A DNA stretch of 42,720 nt from Alphaproteobacteria bacterium (GTDB lineage Bacteria > Pseudomonadota > Alphaproteobacteria > RF32 > CAG-239): positions 1 through 42,720 of the forward strand of contig CAAFZY010000012.1 in the NCBI GenBank assembly GCA_900767645.1. Reading direction: 5' to 3'. This document shows, piece by piece, positions 41,710-42,720 of this stretch (positions are counted from its first letter, which is position 1; every line of letters begins with the position of its first letter). The position numbers and the translations under genes are program-made. The notes beneath the pieces are model-generated. The model did no database searches. It was not told the origin of the DNA and saw nothing but the letters and a program-made list of their open reading frames with translations.

Positions 41710-42462
41710 ATGATGAAATCAGATTTTAGTCGCTTTTTACACATCACATCGTCATATTCGGGCTTGACCCGAATATCCAGGTCAAATAAATTTGCTAATT
41801 GTTTGGACCTGGACACTCCGATCAAGTCGGAGTGTGACAGCTTGTGTGCAGGGCGCAGTATGGTGGAAATGCTTGGCGTTCTTGCCATTATCGGCGTTCT
41901 GTCCGTCGGCGCGATTGCCGGTTACAGCAAAGCGATGTTTAAGTACAAGCTAAATCAACATGCGCAAGCGGTTAATATGCTGATTAATAATGTGCTGCAA
42001 ATTAAAGAGCAATTACAGTACACACCCAACAGGGGCGCTTATTACGGAACACTTTTGCATAAACTTAATTTATTGCCTGACGGCATAATTTATCATAATG
42101 ATATGAATTTAACCGATATGTGGTTTAAGGGCACCATACGAATTTATTATTCAAATGATATTTTCACCGACAGTAACGGTAATCAAGGGCAAAACGATTT
42201 CGGAGCAATAAGTTTTATTTTTGATTCCAACTCAAATGCCGGCGCGGAAATTTGCCGCAATATTGCCTTTGCCGCCAAAGAAAACGCCGCCAATATTTGG
42301 GAACTGCAACGTTTCGATATAAATGAATCCCCCTATTACGGCGATACTTATTGCACTAATAACAACCTTTGCTTACGGAATTTAAGTCTAAATATGGCTG
42401 ATAAACTTTGCAACAACTGTGCTGCTGATGAATGCTCATTAAGAATATTATGGAAAAAATAA
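41710..42462 (+). CDS. Prepilin-type protein with long N-terminal extension, pilin-like copy 5
   Basis: 250 residues from the first of two adjacent ATGs (41710, 41713). The G|RSMVEMLGVLAIIGVL site follows a 48-residue leader, MMKSDFSRFLHITSS plus the product of a palindromic element. Body and C-terminus are close to copy 2 (NQHAQAVNMLINNVLQ, EICRNIAFAAKENAANIW) with the same six cysteines. The 5' third of the gene, however, uses different codons from copy 2 for the same residues, so the two genes are similar at their 3' ends only at the DNA level. Confidence 0.82.
   Translation: MMKSDFSRFLHITSSYSGLTRISRSNKFANCLDLDTPIKSECDSLCAGRSMVEMLGVLAIIGVLSVGAIAGYSKAMFKYKLNQHAQAVNMLINNVLQIKEQLQYTPNRGAYYGTLLHKLNLLPDGIIYHNDMNLTDMWFKGTIRIYYSNDIFTDSNGNQGQNDFGAISFIFDSNSNAGAEICRNIAFAAKENAANIWELQRFDINESPYYGDTYCTNNNLCLRNLSLNMADKLCNNCAADECSLRILWKK
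41751..41838 (+). repeat. 88-bp cloverleaf-like palindromic element inside pilin 5
   Basis: Same length and layout as 24035-24122: gtca...tgac ends, hairpins tattcggg/cccgaata, ccaggtc/gacctgg and cactccga/tcggagtg. The outer two hairpins are swapped relative to copy 2, while the central loop (aataaatttgctaatt) has the same orientation. The bottom strand also encodes a peptide much like the one made by copy 2's top strand. Confidence 0.8.
42219..42308 (+). repeat. 90-bp block identical to 24503-24592
   Basis: Second member of the identical pair, in the 3' part of pilin 5. Confidence 0.85.
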
Positions 42463-42473
42463 ATCCGTTATAA

Positions 42474-42561
42474 TCTCCACAAATGCAAATTATTTTTATT
42501 ACCCCTGCTTATACAACTTATGTGCAGTGCTAATAAATTCCCATCCCGTGGAGGGGAATTT
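42474..42561 (+). repeat. Pilin tail repeat, copy 2, ending in a terminator-like hairpin
   Basis: It matches 25927-26014 over its full length. Here it follows the pilin stop directly with no Fic gene between. The hairpin (42535-42561) has the loop CGT. Confidence 0.75.
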
Positions 42562-42583
42562 TAACCGGCGGGTTTTATTTTAT

Positions 42584-42676
42584 ACAACTTATGCACAGCA
42601 TAGACTCGTAAATATTACAAAAAAAAAAACGCGAGCTAAAATCTTCTCAAATTAATCTTTTTGAGGAGATTTTGTT
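42584..42676 (+). promoter_or_regulatory. Pilin leader, copy 6, with SD-sequestering stem-loop
   Basis: The front block is as in copy 1, with a run of 11 A, the longest seen (preceded by 'tatta' instead of 'tattg'). The stem is 42638-42651 with 42660-42673, 14 pairs with one G-U. GAGGAG (42663-42668) is in the 3' arm. Confidence 0.8.
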
Positions 42677-42720
42677 ATGAAATCAGATTTTAGTCGCTTT
42701 TTACACATCACATCGTCATA
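42677..42720 (+). CDS. Prepilin-type protein, pilin-like copy 6 (cut by the window edge)
   Basis: Only the first 14 codons are in the window: MKSDFSRFLHITSS, as in copy 5. The last bases (gtcata, from 42715) match the first bases of the palindromic element, so this copy probably also carries the in-frame insert and belongs with copies 2 and 5. The prepilin site itself lies outside the window. Confidence 0.65.
   Translation, partial: MKSDFSRFLHITSS

Noticed and set aside
41682..41888. Minus-strand frame across the start of pilin 5
   Set aside because: It results from the two-way open palindromic element; there is no ribosome-binding site and it overlaps the real gene.
1..42720. CRISPR array
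   Set aside because: The repeated leaders and hairpins are kilobases apart with genes between; there is no short regular repeat-spacer pattern.

Overview
The window looks like a chromosomal segment of a Gram-negative alphaproteobacterium. The evidence is a priA-atpHAGDC cluster (F1 genes only, without the Fo genes), an hflK-hflC-degP operon, a kdsD-lpt cluster for LPS export, and alphaproteobacterial-type RpoB/RpoC. The modest GC content and the dispersed palindromic repeats would fit an uncultured, perhaps host-associated lineage, but that is inference. Most of the DNA is ordinary housekeeping sequence.

Layout, left to right: (1) pilin-like gene 1, facing rpoC-rpoB on the minus strand; (2) an unrecognised 679-residue protein, rsmD, an RluB-type pseudouridine synthase, tadA, a cation/proton antiporter, and two tandem paralogous membrane proteins; (3) priA and the F1 ATP synthase operon on the plus strand; (4) pilin-like gene 2, a Fic gene flanked by direct repeats, and pilin-like gene 3; (5) a minus-strand operon of a lone GlmU-type nucleotidyltransferase domain, a small membrane protein and PepF; (6) a DUF2207-type membrane protein, tRNA-Gly(CCC), a small membrane protein and pilin-like gene 4; (7) minus-strand kdsD, an lptC-lptA fusion and lptB; (8) minus-strand hflK-hflC-degP-holC; (9) mrp, pilin-like gene 5, and the start of pilin-like gene 6 at the right edge.

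The most unusual content is the dispersed pilin-like family. Six copies occur in 42.7 kb, each sitting between housekeeping operons. Every copy is preceded by the same leader of about 90 bp: an 'acaacttatgcacagc' block, a run of 9-11 A, then a long stem-loop whose 3' arm contains the Shine-Dalgarno sequence. The stem is kept in all six copies, with differences tolerated as G-U pairs, so translation may be gated by RNA structure. The proteins share a class III (prepilin) N-terminus ending in G|RSMVEML and mostly share a six-cysteine C-terminus, with a variable middle. DNA identity between copies is patchy (copy 2 matches copy 3 at the 5' end and copy 5 at the 3' end), which suggests recombination or gene conversion. 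In copies 2 and 5 an 88-bp cloverleaf-like palindromic element is inserted in frame ahead of the prepilin cleavage site; copy 6 appears to begin the same way. The Fic gene looks inserted into the 3' tail of pilin 2; the tail of pilin 5 resembles the empty site.

Two housekeeping genes also have unusual architecture: LptC and LptA are in one open reading frame, and the GlmU-like protein has only its uridylyltransferase domain. All coordinates and alignments here were made by eye.
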